DNA of 64,000 nucleotides, from the NCBI GenBank assembly GCA_025529335.1, contig JAMYHX010000110.1:36636-100635 (forward strand), given 5' to 3'. The stretch comes from Rhizopus sp. PT2906 (lineage: Eukaryota; Mucoromycota; Mucoromycetes; Mucorales; Rhizopodaceae). Positions 22,902 to 33,706 of the stretch are shown one piece after another. Below the pieces are notes generated by a model that worked only from the letters and a program-made list of their open reading frames with translations, had not been told where the DNA came from and did not search any database. Within the stretch, counting starts at the first letter, position 1. Each line of letters starts with the position of its first letter. Both the position numbers and the translations under genes were made by a program.

Positions 22902-24177
22902 TTTTCTTCTTTTTATCAATATTTATAAATAAAAGCATATCTTGTATTTCCATTGTCGCTTTATTCAGATACCTTTGGTCATGAACATTTCTAAACTGGT
23001 TGTTTATTTAAGCAATTATCAAATTAGTTTACGAAATGCTTCACTTGCTTCAATAATCAATGTCACTGATGCTTGTTGGCCATACATGAGGGTACTTTGT
23101 AATCTAGTGATATGTCTCTTGAAATGGATTAAGGTATAAAATATAATCTCTGAAAGAAATTATTCGCATACATTACAAGATCAATAAACACTTCTGTTGA
23201 TTTTCTATGGCTTCTTTATTATTAAAAAGACAAAATTTAACATATAAGATGAGCTTGATATTTTTGAGAAAAGATAAATGTGGTCAAGACTTATACAAAA
23301 TGAAAAAGTTGTTAGAGACATAATATAACAGTCTAGTCTTGGCTATCTTGCTTTTCTTCTTTGGACCAAAAAGTAAGGCCAGCTATTCCCCAGCTAGCCG
23401 TAATATTTGTTGTCATTTTTTTTTTTTTTACCAGTATGCGAATGAAATGTAAAATCCTTAAAGTAACAGAGTATTACTACTATTTGTGTAGTTTAAGAAT
23501 TAGTTTGGTCTATCGTCTTGTTCGAAAACTTTCCCGGTGAGAGAATCAACAGTGCGTCTTCGCTCATAAATTACGACACTGTTGATCATAATATCTTTTC
23601 CTGAGGGGTTTGATCAAGCGTGATCATCCCTACAAGTAGTCAACTGTATGGCATACCTCATTTCAGGATGTTTCGAGCCCAATCTTGATTGAGAAAATCG
23701 CAAAGATCTTTGTATACTGATGGCCATAGAAATCATTACCGCATACGGGACAGCCTTTAGGGCACTGTAAAGAGACACTGTCATGATTGCAGTTGTTTCT
23801 GTATTTTCACGCTTGTGTCTCTCTTTACAGGTAATACGACTGATATATTAACAGTTTGTTGAACATAATTGCAAATAACTTTCGTGTATCAACGCATTTT
23901 TCTCGACGTTGTCCTTTGTAACATGGCTGCATGTTGAACGCCTCCTTTCAATATTTAAAGAAACTTGGAGTCATTGTAACTGAAAGGGAAAAATTATTGT
24001 GACGTGCACATACCAGAAAAATGGCCCCTCTTTCTCTCTCTTATTGATTTCCCGGCTGGACACATTTTCTTTTTAATAAAAACAGAGACAAAAAAAAATT
24101 GGGTAACCCAAGTGAAAGAGAGGAACAGGAACGTCAAAAATTTTAATCGTGTTCAACAATAAAAATAGCCCAAAAAA
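22902..24177. other. Intergenic with possible very small minus-strand genes
   Basis: No firm gene. On the minus strand an ATG at 23416 opens 27 codons (MTTNITASWGIAGLTFWSK, then EEKQDSQD) to TAG 23333, with an AATAAA about 120 nt further on. It could be a micro-protein or part of a spliced small mitochondrial protein. A second coding-like tail (KRHITRLQSTLMYGQQASV, then IIEASEAFRKLI and stop 23019) is also followed by AATAAA. Neither could be joined to an upstream exon in phase. The MYSM1-like gene promoter occupies the right end. Confidence 0.35.
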
Positions 24178-26224
24178 ATGAAAGAACCTATATCAAAAGC
24201 TCAAGAAGAAGAAATGAGCTCTGCTTTAATTGCTCAGTTACTAGCAGAGGACGCACTATCTCAAGGACACTTGGACTACTATGCTGAATACAGTAATGGT
24301 AACCAGTATGAGGATATGGATGATAGTTATGAAGATAACTCAGAAGATGATTTTGACCCAAGAAAGAAGGGACGCGTGAACAATAGAAAAGATGGTATAA
24401 ATAATATAATTAAATATTCCATATTAAAATGATATTAGTTAAAAGAGGACGTAAAAGAAAGATACCTTCTTCTTCTACTACTTCTACTACTATTACTACT
24501 TCTACTACAAACACAGTATCAGAATCACCAAAGGTAGAGAATACAAATGAATCAACAAATGATACAAAGGACGATACAGAAGAAAAGCCAGCGAGCAAAA
24601 AGCCTAGGAAGCCTGTACCAGAAGGCTATAACTCAGGTGTATACACAGAGTTGGAAGAAAAGAATTTTATAGAGGGCTTGGAGTTGTTTGGAAGAGACTG
24701 GACAAAAGTAACAGAAAATATTTGATTTCTTTACAATTTATTCATCCTTGTTATCTTAGCTTCAAGCACACGTTGGTACAAGAGACTCTAATTCTATCCG
24801 AAGTCATGCTCAAAAGCACTTCATTAAAATGTTTAGAGATAATATACCTTTGCCTGAAAAAGTAAGAGAAACTGGTGAGGGATATACACTCTCAGGAAGG
24901 CCATTGGATCCAAACTCTGCTGCAGCACGACCTTATTTGAAATCAATGGCCGTAGCTAAAACGGATGAGGAAAAGACAGAGACCGGCGTAGAAAAACAGA
25001 CAAAGGAATTGACTATTAGCGATAAAGAAGAAAAGAAAGAGAGAAAGCTGACACCTGAAAAAAAGGTCAAGTCAAACACACCTTCGCCTTCTACATCCTC
25101 CTCGTAAGTGTCCGTCTAGTTGCTAGCAAAATGGAAAAGTAAACAATAATGGTGCGATAGAACAAAGAATATTTCTGATAGCACACCTTATGATGCATCA
25201 GGTAGAACAAGTTACTCTTCATCTAAGCTAAGGAAGCAGCGAGAGTCAATCAACTATGGACAGATTACTAAAGACGAGTAAGAATGAATGATTTAAAATA
25301 TGTTACTGACAAGAATTGAACAGAGACCCGTTGACAATGATCAAATGTGAACCATTTATTGGAAAACCTGGATCAAACACAGCTGGATGTCAGCCTTTCC
25401 ATATCACTGTTCAATCAAACGTGTTGTTAGCAATGGACTTTCATGCTCATTTGATGACGACAGAAATCATTGGATTCTTGGCTGGTGATTGGGATAAAGA
25501 AACAATGCGTAAGGAGGAATGGATGGGGATGAACTAGAGAATTGATGCATTTCCTTTAGGCATCACCGTACGTGAGGCGTATCCTTGCCGTTCGATTGAA
25601 ACTGGGAGAAATGATGTTAATGTAGAGATGGATCCTACTAGTGCTATTGAGACAAGACAGTTGATTGAGGAACGCAATCTAAAGGTCGTTGGCTGGTATC
25701 ATTCTCACCCTACTTTTGTTCCTGATCCCAGTTTAGTGGATATAGAGAATCAACGTAATTATCAGGTGTTATGCCGAGATGAGCAAGTATCCTCTGAACC
25801 TTTTGTTGGGGCCATCGTTGGGCCATATGATCCTAACTTGCCAGGATCAGCTAGTGTCATTAATTGGTTCCATGTGAGCAACACCAACAGTGAAAGGCCG
25901 ATACCAAAACGATTGATTTATGAATTGCAAGAGAATGAAAACCTGTCTGATGAGGAATCCGAGAGACTGGTAATGAGATGAATTATACGATGAAACTTTA
26001 CTTATATATTTTAATAGTTTAAATTGTTGGAGATATATAAAGATTCGCCTGAAAAGACCATCTTGAATGAAGCATGGAGACAGGATACCACTGAAAGTAA
26101 ACTAGACAAGATGATCAAGAGTCTTGGATCACGTATGCCTTGGGTTCAAAAGAAACTCAAGGAATCAAATGAATTTACAGACGTCTTTTTGGAAAGAGTA
26201 CAACAAAGCTTAAAAGCATGGTAA
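24178..26224 (+). CDS. MYSM1: MYSM1-like histone H2A deubiquitinase (SHAQKY Myb + MPN+)
   Basis: About seven exons (24178-24394, 24439-24707, 24760-25103, about 25160-25277, 25324-25508, 25560-25969, 26018-26224). An acidic N-terminus is followed by Ser/Thr repeats and a Myb/SANT module (LEEKNFIEGLELFGRDWTK, SIRSHAQKHFIKMF) and, after a charged linker, an MPN+ domain. The JAMM zinc-protease signature is complete: Glu in TTEIIGFLAG and H-S-H-P-x6-S-x2-D in WYHSHPTFVPDPSLVD. This architecture is that of MYSM1/2A-DUB, which removes ubiquitin from histone H2A, but I see no SWIRM domain between Myb and MPN. The frame through the fourth exon closes only if that exon is 117 nt, whereas the coordinates give 118. 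A sequencing slip, a boundary error or a real frameshift should be checked there. Confidence 0.82.
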
Positions 26225-26439
26225 AAAAAGAAAATAACATTAATAAAACATGATTTCAGGAACGCATTTTTTTGTGTCTTTTTTAAGCCACAAAATTTTG
26301 TTGCTTTTTTTTTTCTTTGCTTAAATAAGCCTGCCATTCTTTTTTTCCATTGACAATTTGGCAGAGACATTATTATAAAGCAAACCTCTGAAAGAAAAGA
26401 AAGGGACCTTGACCTTTTTTTCTCTCTTGAAGCAGCAGC

Positions 26440-28783
26440 ATGGTCAATTTACCTGATACAATAGACCGCACACCCGAATATGTCAAGTTTATCAAAGACC
26501 TTAAACAATTCCACGACTCTAAAGGGTAATTAGAATAGATGTTATAGATTTAAAGGGACATACCAACATTTCCTATAGAACGCGTTTGGTAGCTGAGCCA
26601 GTGCTAGGTGGCTGTAGATTAGATCTATACAAGATATTTCGAGTCGTTGTGGCTGCAGGTGGATTTGACGAAGTGACAAAAAACAGAGGATGGAAACAAG
26701 TAGGCAACTTGTTTGATCTTCGTTCGACGTGTACCAACAGCGCCTATATATTAAAAGGCGTTTATATTCGTAATTTGGTATGTTTTTGTCATGTGGTGCT
26801 GAGAATTATTTTCTAAATTTCTTGTTACAATAGCTTGGTTACGAAGAAGAAAAAGTTTGGAATAAGACATGGAATCCACCTGCAGAGTTACTTGGACCAC
26901 ACGCACATAGAGCTTCGACACTGGCAGGCAAAGCATATCGACAAACGGAAAGAAAGACGCGCCCAAAGATAAAGAAACCCACAACGAACACGGATACTTC
27001 AGCAATCATCAATACCATTGTGAATAACCACGTCACTGAAAAAGACAGAATATTATTTGCTTTACAATTTGGAAGAGAATCAGATGTCGAGTGGGCTCTA
27101 AACATGATTGTCCAAAAATCCTTTGAATGTCCTGAAAAGATCGAATTGAACCAGACACCCTTACTGTTGGACATATTCATATCAATGGCCGAGACAGGAC
27201 TAATGCATCTTGCGACAGCATACCACGCTGAAAGGCTAAACAGCAATATACTTGATATTATGAGTAACGATCACGGTCACCACAGTAACAATGGGGAATT
27301 AGGAACCGTTCTTAAGGTTTTACACATTTTACGTAACCTATCATCTGTGAAGGAATACACTCAGATACTCGCTCATAACCGATCTGTCAACAATGTTATC
27401 TTACAGAGCTTGGAGATTGCCATCATGATGGGCCACGTAGAGATCGGAAGGCATTCCATTGATATCCTAGAAAATATTGCCCCCAACATTCATCTCGTAT
27501 CAAAGGAAGACCCCTTTTTAGTGTCACTGTACAAACTTGTGTCATCACATGATCGGTATTTGGTTATAGGATCCATCCGTACACTTAGCTGGCTCTCTGT
27601 ACAGCCTACAAATCATACTTGTTTGGTCAATAGTCCTGTTCTAGAGCCAATCATACAGCTATTGATGGCAGACGACGAGGAATTGGTGGGTACTGTGGTA
27701 GAATACACTCTTCAGTACGCGAAAATGTCCTCAGAATCCCGGTCGGAAGTGTTAAAGATATGTAACCACGGTGTATATGCGATGTTAATAGCCTTACTCC
27801 TTACCAAGTCAAAGTACTTTTCTGCGCGATTTGTTCAGCAAGAAAGTAATACACTGTTACCCAACGCGACAAAATCTGCCAGCAACCAAGGACAGTCTAA
27901 AGTGATACCACGGGTGCCAGATCTAACAATATACCACAATTTGGATGAACCCTATCGATGTTTAGGATGGCAAGTATTATCGCTTATATAAAGAATGGTT
28001 TAATAATGTTTGTTCGATAGGCTAAAAGACAAATTTGAAGTAGCCGAAAGGACAAGCGTCGTTTCGCTTGATGATATTTATTTGCTTTACGAAGCACGGT
28101 TCGGATTAGAAAAAGCATTAAAGATGAAGGATTTCTACACAGTGATCAAGATTGCATTTACACCTGCCCTGTCACCACAGTCTGTGCAGCAAACACCCTA
28201 TCCGAGTCCTACGATCGAAGGATTAGACGTTTGTGGTATACAGATGAAGACTAGCATTCTGCAGGATCGTAAGTTTATTTATTTATTTATTTAAAAAGGG
28301 ATAATTATTAATACATATCTAGGCCCTCAAGTTGCATGTCAGTGGAATGGCTGCCTACGATTATTTACGGATACATTCACACTCCAGACTCATGTGTTGT
28401 GTCACCATATGGTTTCCACAGAAGAAGAAAAGGAGTACTACTGTCAGTGGGCATCATGTCAAGGATATGCATTGACTAGAGAAGCATTTATATCTCATTT
28501 GCAATCCCATTTCTTTACCAATGACTATAGTCAATGCACTAGTCCTGAACTTAGTTCGTCGCCGTCTACACCATCGTCTTCATCATCTGTTGAAACAATG
28601 GACCATGTTGATTCAAATGAGTCTCAAGGTGTTGCTTTGGTTGTATGTCATTTATTAGACTTGTTATCAAATGATCCTGATGGAGCACAGCACTTGAAAT
28701 CATTTGATAAAGAATTAAACTCTGTTGCGGAATCAAGGCCTAAGCTGGCATCAAGAGTTTGGGCTATTCGTTCTAGATATTAA
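26440..28783 (+). CDS. RSC9: ARID and C2H2 zinc-finger protein, ARID2/Rsc9-like
   Basis: Five exons (26440-26525, 26579-26777, 26834-27969, 28021-28268, 28323-28783) join in phase to 709 aa. N-terminal ARID DNA-binding domain (EYVKFIKDLKQFHDSKG, GGCRLDLYKIFRVV, GGFDEVTKNRGWKQVG), an alpha-helical repeat region (LKVLHILRNLSS, RTLSWLSVQPTN), a conserved middle (RCLGWLKDKFEVAE) and C-terminal C2H2-type fingers (CQWNGCLRLF...H, CQWASCQGYAL...H). This order is that of ARID2 in PBAF and Rsc9 in RSC, the SWI/SNF-class nucleosome remodellers. The third intron (27970-28020) only works with a GC donor (GCAAGT), giving a GC-AG intron. It follows the MYSM1-like gene in the same orientation. Confidence 0.9.
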
Positions 28784-29537
28784 ACAATATGCATTTCTCT
28801 CCCCACTTCACTTGTAGATATTTCAATACGCACATAAATTATTATTTAAATAAAGATCAACGTCATGGTGATTGTTACCAAGGAAACCCAGAAAATATAA
28901 AGTTGAAAGCGTACGAGTACTACAAGCTCTTTGTTTAAATAAGTTTCCTATTACGTATTGCTATTAACCAAGAAGTCAGCCGTGTTTTTGCCATTTATCC
29001 ATTTTTTTTTGTAAAGTAAATAATGCATAAAGGAGTTGATTGTAATATGAATAAGCTCAATTGATGAGTCAAGGCATAATCATTTCAAAACCTAGTAGCC
29101 TCGAGAGTTCATAGATTTTCTAGGGACCCGCCTGTAATTAAGCCGAGGTTAGTAACATCAGCAAATTAGAGTATTACCAATCGCGGTAACGTCGCCAATT
29201 ATGGCATATTCTTAATTACCTTGTACAAAAGGAAAAGTACAGAAAAAACAAGGGGAAAGGAAATGGCGATTGTGTGAAATTTATTTGAAAGGGAGGAAGA
29301 GTGAACAAATGATACCGGAGTTTCCTTCCTTGCATAAACAGTATACGTTGTATGTTTTTATACAAAGAGTTGGTTCAAACTATCCGTAGTTTGTATCACA
29401 TCACGGGATATGAAAGAGGGAGAACCAAGTATAAAAACCTAGACTCTTTCTCCTTTTCATTTAAGCTGTCAAATCATCTTTTCTTTTTCTTCTTCGCTTC
29501 TTTCTCTTTTTTATCCCAATTGCTGGTCAATTGCTCA
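28784..29537. other. Intergenic, no supported gene
   Basis: No conserved frame or RNA gene recognised. Before the next ATG there is a TATA-like and C/T-rich region (about 29440-29515). An in-frame extension upstream of 29538 exists but is low-complexity Phe/Ser and probably leader. Confidence 0.5.
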
Positions 29538-30273
29538 ATGCTTACCTTTTTGTTATTCCTTTATTTTTGCTTATTTGCTCAAGCATTCTACATAAAGACC
29601 GAATTACTGCGTGACACTGCTCAAGTTCATTATGAATCCATTGTCGACACTGTCCTTGGTCAACACAATGAAAAGCTTTTACTTGAACTATCTCAAATCA
29701 TCAAAGACCCCCATCATCTTTATAAGGCTCTGAAGCCTGAAGCTGAACTCTTGTTAGGGTCAGAGCCTATGCAAGGTAATCCAAATCTTTTTTTGTGGTG
29801 TTGTTAATTGTCTAATTCCTTTTATAGTCTGTGTTGCACAAATGCCTGGAATGATTGCTAATCAAATACATGAACAGAGTACTCTGGTCTACAACCAGAT
29901 CTACCCCATCTTGAAACGTCGCTGGCTTACGGCGGATAATGACTATCATCAAATGATATCACAATCCGTTTCGGATGAAGTAGTGGAAGATCTGTCTGAC
30001 TCCTTAGAACTCCTGAATATGGATATAACGGATGATATTATTGACACTCTTCGGGACTTTGATATGATTGGTAATATCAAGCGGTCTTTGCTGAACTGCC
30101 AATCTACGTTTTCTAATACAGCCATATCCACTCTATGGTCTACAGCTGTTGAAAAGAAAGAAACCAAGAGTTTATTGGATTTATACAAAGCAAGATTAAT
30201 ATCCGACCTTCAATCTCAACTTTATTCTCGTGTCTATGAACTGGCTTCATCCATTTATCAAGATACCATTTAA
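29538..30273 (+). CDS. Predicted secreted or ER-lumen protein, unknown family
   Basis: Two exons (29538-29775, 29828-30273) join in phase to 227 aa. The start at 29538 gives a clean signal peptide (MLTFLLFLYFCLFAQAFYI). The rest is helical and moderately acidic (QHNEKLLLELSQIIKDPHH, SDEVVEDLSDSLELLNMD) without further membrane segments or cysteine pattern. An earlier in-frame start (29352) exists but would bury the signal. No family is recognised. The signal peptide suggests a secretory-pathway location; function unknown. Confidence 0.7.
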
Positions 30274-30385
30274 TGCTGGAACATTCAAGTGTAAATAACC
30301 CCCCCTGACATTCCTTTGTAAATAACATAAATATATATTCATCTCCATTCATTTGTTCAAACAAATAAAAAAATATTTTGTGGGT

Positions 30386-31876
30386 CTACGCTTTATTAAA
30401 TGATACAACACCTTTGGGTCCAACTTCGGCGTAATAAGATGGAAAGCCACCTTCTGATTTTTGCGCATATCCCGGATGCTTTCTTTTAAGAGCTGTTGGA
30501 AGCACTCGTTCAGGTTCTTCTGCAGGAAATATGCTGGATTGTTCAAATAATTGGTTTGTAGAATCATTAACAGCAGCCAATGCATTCATCCTATTACACA
30601 TTATTAATAAAAGAAGGGTGGCTTTTTTCTTTCACTTACAATCTTGATTTCTCCAATCGAGGTTCAACCCGAGAAGCTAAATAAAAGTCACCAGGTCCTT
30701 TTAGCTTTACAAATTCCTACTTGCAGAGGTTAAAAAAAAGATATGGCTGACAAAAGACACACATACGGGTGTACCAAGAATAAAGTTTCGAAGTGTCAAA
30801 AGTACATGATTTGCATACTGCAGCTTGGGTTGAAGTGAGGGACTATCAACAATATTTCGAATGACTTCATACTTTCGAAGAGTAGACCGAGGAGAAGGAA
30901 TTAATCTACTATGAGCCTGAGGTTGTGTGGGGCTTGTACGCTTATCCCACATGATCAAATTAAGAGGATTTGCCTTATACTCTTCTCCTGCTGCAAGTGA
31001 AATGCGATAGATACCACCATAATGACTAATGGCTAATGTACCAGGCCCACTCACAGAATGAACCAACTTGTTCACAAGTCCCTACATAAAATATATAAGA
31101 TACTTGACCGAAACCCCTATTATCTATAACATACCGATTGATCATGATTGACGCCTAAATCCAATGTTACCTTTTCTGTCTTGGCTAAAAAGGCGTCTCG
31201 ACGTAACATATACTTGGCACTACTCTTTAACTGAATGGTTGATATTTCGCCAAGACGCTGTGGTGCCAATAAGATATCACCAGCTGCACTCTTGGTATAA
31301 TACTATTTGATGTTGGCGTTAACACTATAAGTTATTCACAAGTGTATCTTACTTTTTGATAAAACATGTTATCGCCCACTAACTTTCTACCAACAGCTCT
31401 TATAGTGCTTGTATCGAGAGATAATTTGGAAAATACTTTTGTTGAGCATGCTAATGTTGAACCAGTGGCAGCTGTGATTTCTGATTCAGGAGGAAGCTAT
31501 AGGATTAACCCCATGTTAATACCATTTAATAAAATGTCATAAATATCGAACCTTGACTAACAAAGCGGAACCTGTTGATTGATTAGTATTTTAGTACAAT
31601 TATTATTATTATTATTACTATCTCTTACCTGGCCCAGAAGATACGACTTCGAATATAGCTTCTGTTTGGTTAGCAGTAGTGACATCTGTAGTTTATATGA
31701 GTAATGTTGCCCTTTACACCAAAAAAAAAGGTACCTTTTCCAACTTCAGATATGGTCGCAGTAGCTCCATTGACAGTATGTTGAAATGACTTTAAGGAGC
31801 GATCAACTGTTTCTGTCTTTTGTTGTTGGTTGAAAGCAAGACCAACATAGTTACGTGCAATAACACGTCTATACAT
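30386..31876 (-). CDS. AIM24: AIM24 family mitochondrial protein
   Basis: Eight exons (31735-31876, 31629-31685, 31552-31571, 31353-31496, 31135-31302, 30767-31081, 30640-30716, 30386-30590) join in phase to 375 aa. Family segments: FEVVSSGPGSALLVKLPP, GDILLAPQRLGEI, SVSGPGTLAISHYGGIYRI and NLIMWDKR. The N-terminus (MYRRVIARNYVGLAF) is a plausible mitochondrial presequence. In yeast AIM24 supports MICOS and respiratory-chain integrity in the inner membrane. One internal exon is only 20 nt. The start at 31876 was preferred over an upstream hydrophobic extension. It is divergent from DCN1. Confidence 0.92.
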
Positions 31877-32163
31877 GTTTACAATAAAAAAGAGTGGCAG
31901 CCCCCCGAAAAAGATAAATTTATTAAACACCGCATTTCTGTCGATTTATATCCACTAAACATGTCCTATGTAAGCACCAACAAAGAGCTAAAAAGGCTGT
32001 TATTATAATATTTATTGTAATAGCGTCGACAACAAATAGAAAAGATTAAGCAACTCATGGAAATCACTCAATTGAGGTTAGAGAGAGAGAGAACGAAATT
32101 AAATTATAGGCTGATTAAAATGTATACATATAAAGTGAGAGAGAGAGCACTCAGGCGTTAAAG
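31877..32163. promoter_or_regulatory. Bidirectional promoter region AIM24/DCN1
   Basis: 287 bp between two divergent ATGs with no coding potential. It contains short GA repeats (GAGAGAGAGA) around 32080 and 32140, close to the DCN1 start. No specific factor site can be assigned. Confidence 0.45.
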
Positions 32164-33020
32164 ATGGCAAACTGGAGTTTACAACTAGCCATTAATTCAG
32201 TGTTTGAACAAAAAAGAAATGTAGATGTTCAAAAAATCAAGACCATGTTTAACAAATATAAAGGCAAATAACAAATGTGTGCTTGTATGCATATAAACTG
32301 ACTATTATGCCCTTTTATAGATCCACAAAGACCAGATGCGATATCTGTAGATGGGACAATGACCTTGTGTGAGGACCTTGATATTGAACCAACTCAGCTT
32401 GAGTTCTTATTACTTTCACATCAACTAAATTCTGAACGAATGGGTGAATTCACCAAAGAAGGCTTTGTCAAGGGTTGCGTTGACTTGGAGGCTGATAACA
32501 TAGATAAACTGAAAAAAGAACTTGAAACAACAGTTGTAAATAACTATCGTACTGACGAAGGATTTAGAAAAGTGTATCATTATGCATTTTTATTTGGAAG
32601 ACAAACTGGACAAAAGAACTTGGGTATGCTAGATCTTTTCTTTTCTTCATTCTAACACATCATGTGTGTCTAGCACTGGAAGCAGCCATTGAATTATGGA
32701 GATTACTATTATCTGATAGGTATAGCTTATTAGAACAATGGATTCAATTTTTACAGCAAAAGCATAACAAGGCTATCTCACGCGATACATGGAATCTCGT
32801 ATGTGTTTTGAACCCCATCATACACACACACTCACACACTTTTCTAGTTTTTGGATTTCATCAGTCAAATCAATACGGATTTACAAAACTATAATCCTGA
32901 AGAAGCATGGCCCATATTGATTGATGAGGTATATAACTCCCCACTTCCCCCCATTTTTTTGCTCCAATGTGTCGATGGTAACATTTTTGTAAGTTTGTAG
33001 AATATCAAAAGCAACAATAA
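32164..33020 (+). CDS. DCN1: DCN1-like NEDD8 E3 (cullin neddylation) protein
   Basis: Five exons (32164-32263, 32321-32623, 32674-32798, 32848-32928, 32994-33020) join in phase to 211 aa. The PONY/DCUN1 domain is clear: DGTMTLCEDLDIEPTQLEFL, ERMGEFTKEGFVKG, YHYAFLFGRQTGQKNL, ALEAAIELWRLLL, and near the C-terminus N-P-E-E-A-W-P-I-L-I-D-E-F-V-E-Y. DCN1 promotes transfer of NEDD8 to cullins and so activates SCF-type ubiquitin ligases. The first intron works only with a GC donor (AAAG/GCAAAT), because the next GT would be preceded by an in-frame stop. The last exon is 27 nt. Confidence 0.93.
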
Positions 33021-33093
33021 AAAAAGCCTACAGTTGTATTTTTTTTTTTTCTACTGCAAATAGCAAATTGTCGTAATCACTTTTTTATTGTGT

Positions 33094-33543
33094 TTAGATT
33101 TCGGCTAATTCACGGAGACGACGAACAGTAGAGCGAACAGTGGCAGCAGCGGTTGTACTATAGATTCATTAGATACCTATTGTCATCAACACAACGTTAT
33201 ACTCACGAGACGGTGTAAGCACCACCAGCCAAGACCTTCTTGCAGCCCTTGCACTTCCAGATACCAACGGCAGTACGCTTGACAGCGTCCTTACCACAGA
33301 AGGTACAAGTGTACTTGGAATGTTGAGTGATTTCCATCTTCTTTACGGTCTTTCTGAGAGAGGCACCATAACGAGTACCGTATTTACCAGTGATTCCGAC
33401 TATATTAAACAAATGGTTGATTAACATCTCCTCGTTGTTGTTATAATTGCTGTGTTGTTACCTTTCTTAGTACGCTTAGCCTATATAGAAATCATAAAGT
33501 TAGAGATGGATGGATGGATGGATTGATGGATGTTATTTACCAT
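33094..33543 (-). CDS. RPL43: 60S ribosomal protein eL43 (L37a)
   Basis: Four exons (33541-33543, 33462-33480, 33207-33399, 33094-33157) join in phase to 92 aa, the exact family length. The sequence has AKRTKKVGITGKYGTRYGAS, the C-x2-C/C-x2-C zinc ribbon (CTFCG...CKGCK), VLAGGAYTVS and the conserved RSTVRRLRELAEI tail. It is a structural protein of the large cytosolic ribosomal subunit. The first coding exon is the ATG alone and the second is 19 nt. It shares a 163-bp upstream region with the Tipin/Csm3 gene. Confidence 0.97.
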
Positions 33544-33706
33544 GGTTGAATAAGGAAAATAAGAGAAGGGGAAATCTGCAGTAAGGGAGTAATACCCTAC
33601 TAAAAAAATCAAGAAATTCAATTTCCGATACATGAACCTTTTTTTTGAAAACGCGCGCGTGTCCTCTTTTTTCTTTTTTCTTTTTCAAGTGATTAACGCG
33701 CACGCG
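33544..33706. promoter_or_regulatory. Compact bidirectional promoter RPL43/CSM3 with CGCG motifs
   Basis: 163 bp between divergent ATGs. On the CSM3 side there are clustered CGCG cores: AACGCGCGCGTG (about 33650-33661) and AACGCGCACGCG (about 33695-33706), next to a C/T tract. ACGCG is the core of the MCB element bound by MBF at G1/S genes in yeasts. Since CSM3/Tipin is an S-phase gene, this is a reasonable inference but unproven. Confidence 0.5.

Noticed and set aside
29352..29537. In-frame N-terminal extension of the secreted protein
   Set aside because: Phe/Ser low-complexity, reads like a C/T-rich leader, and would place the signal peptide internally.
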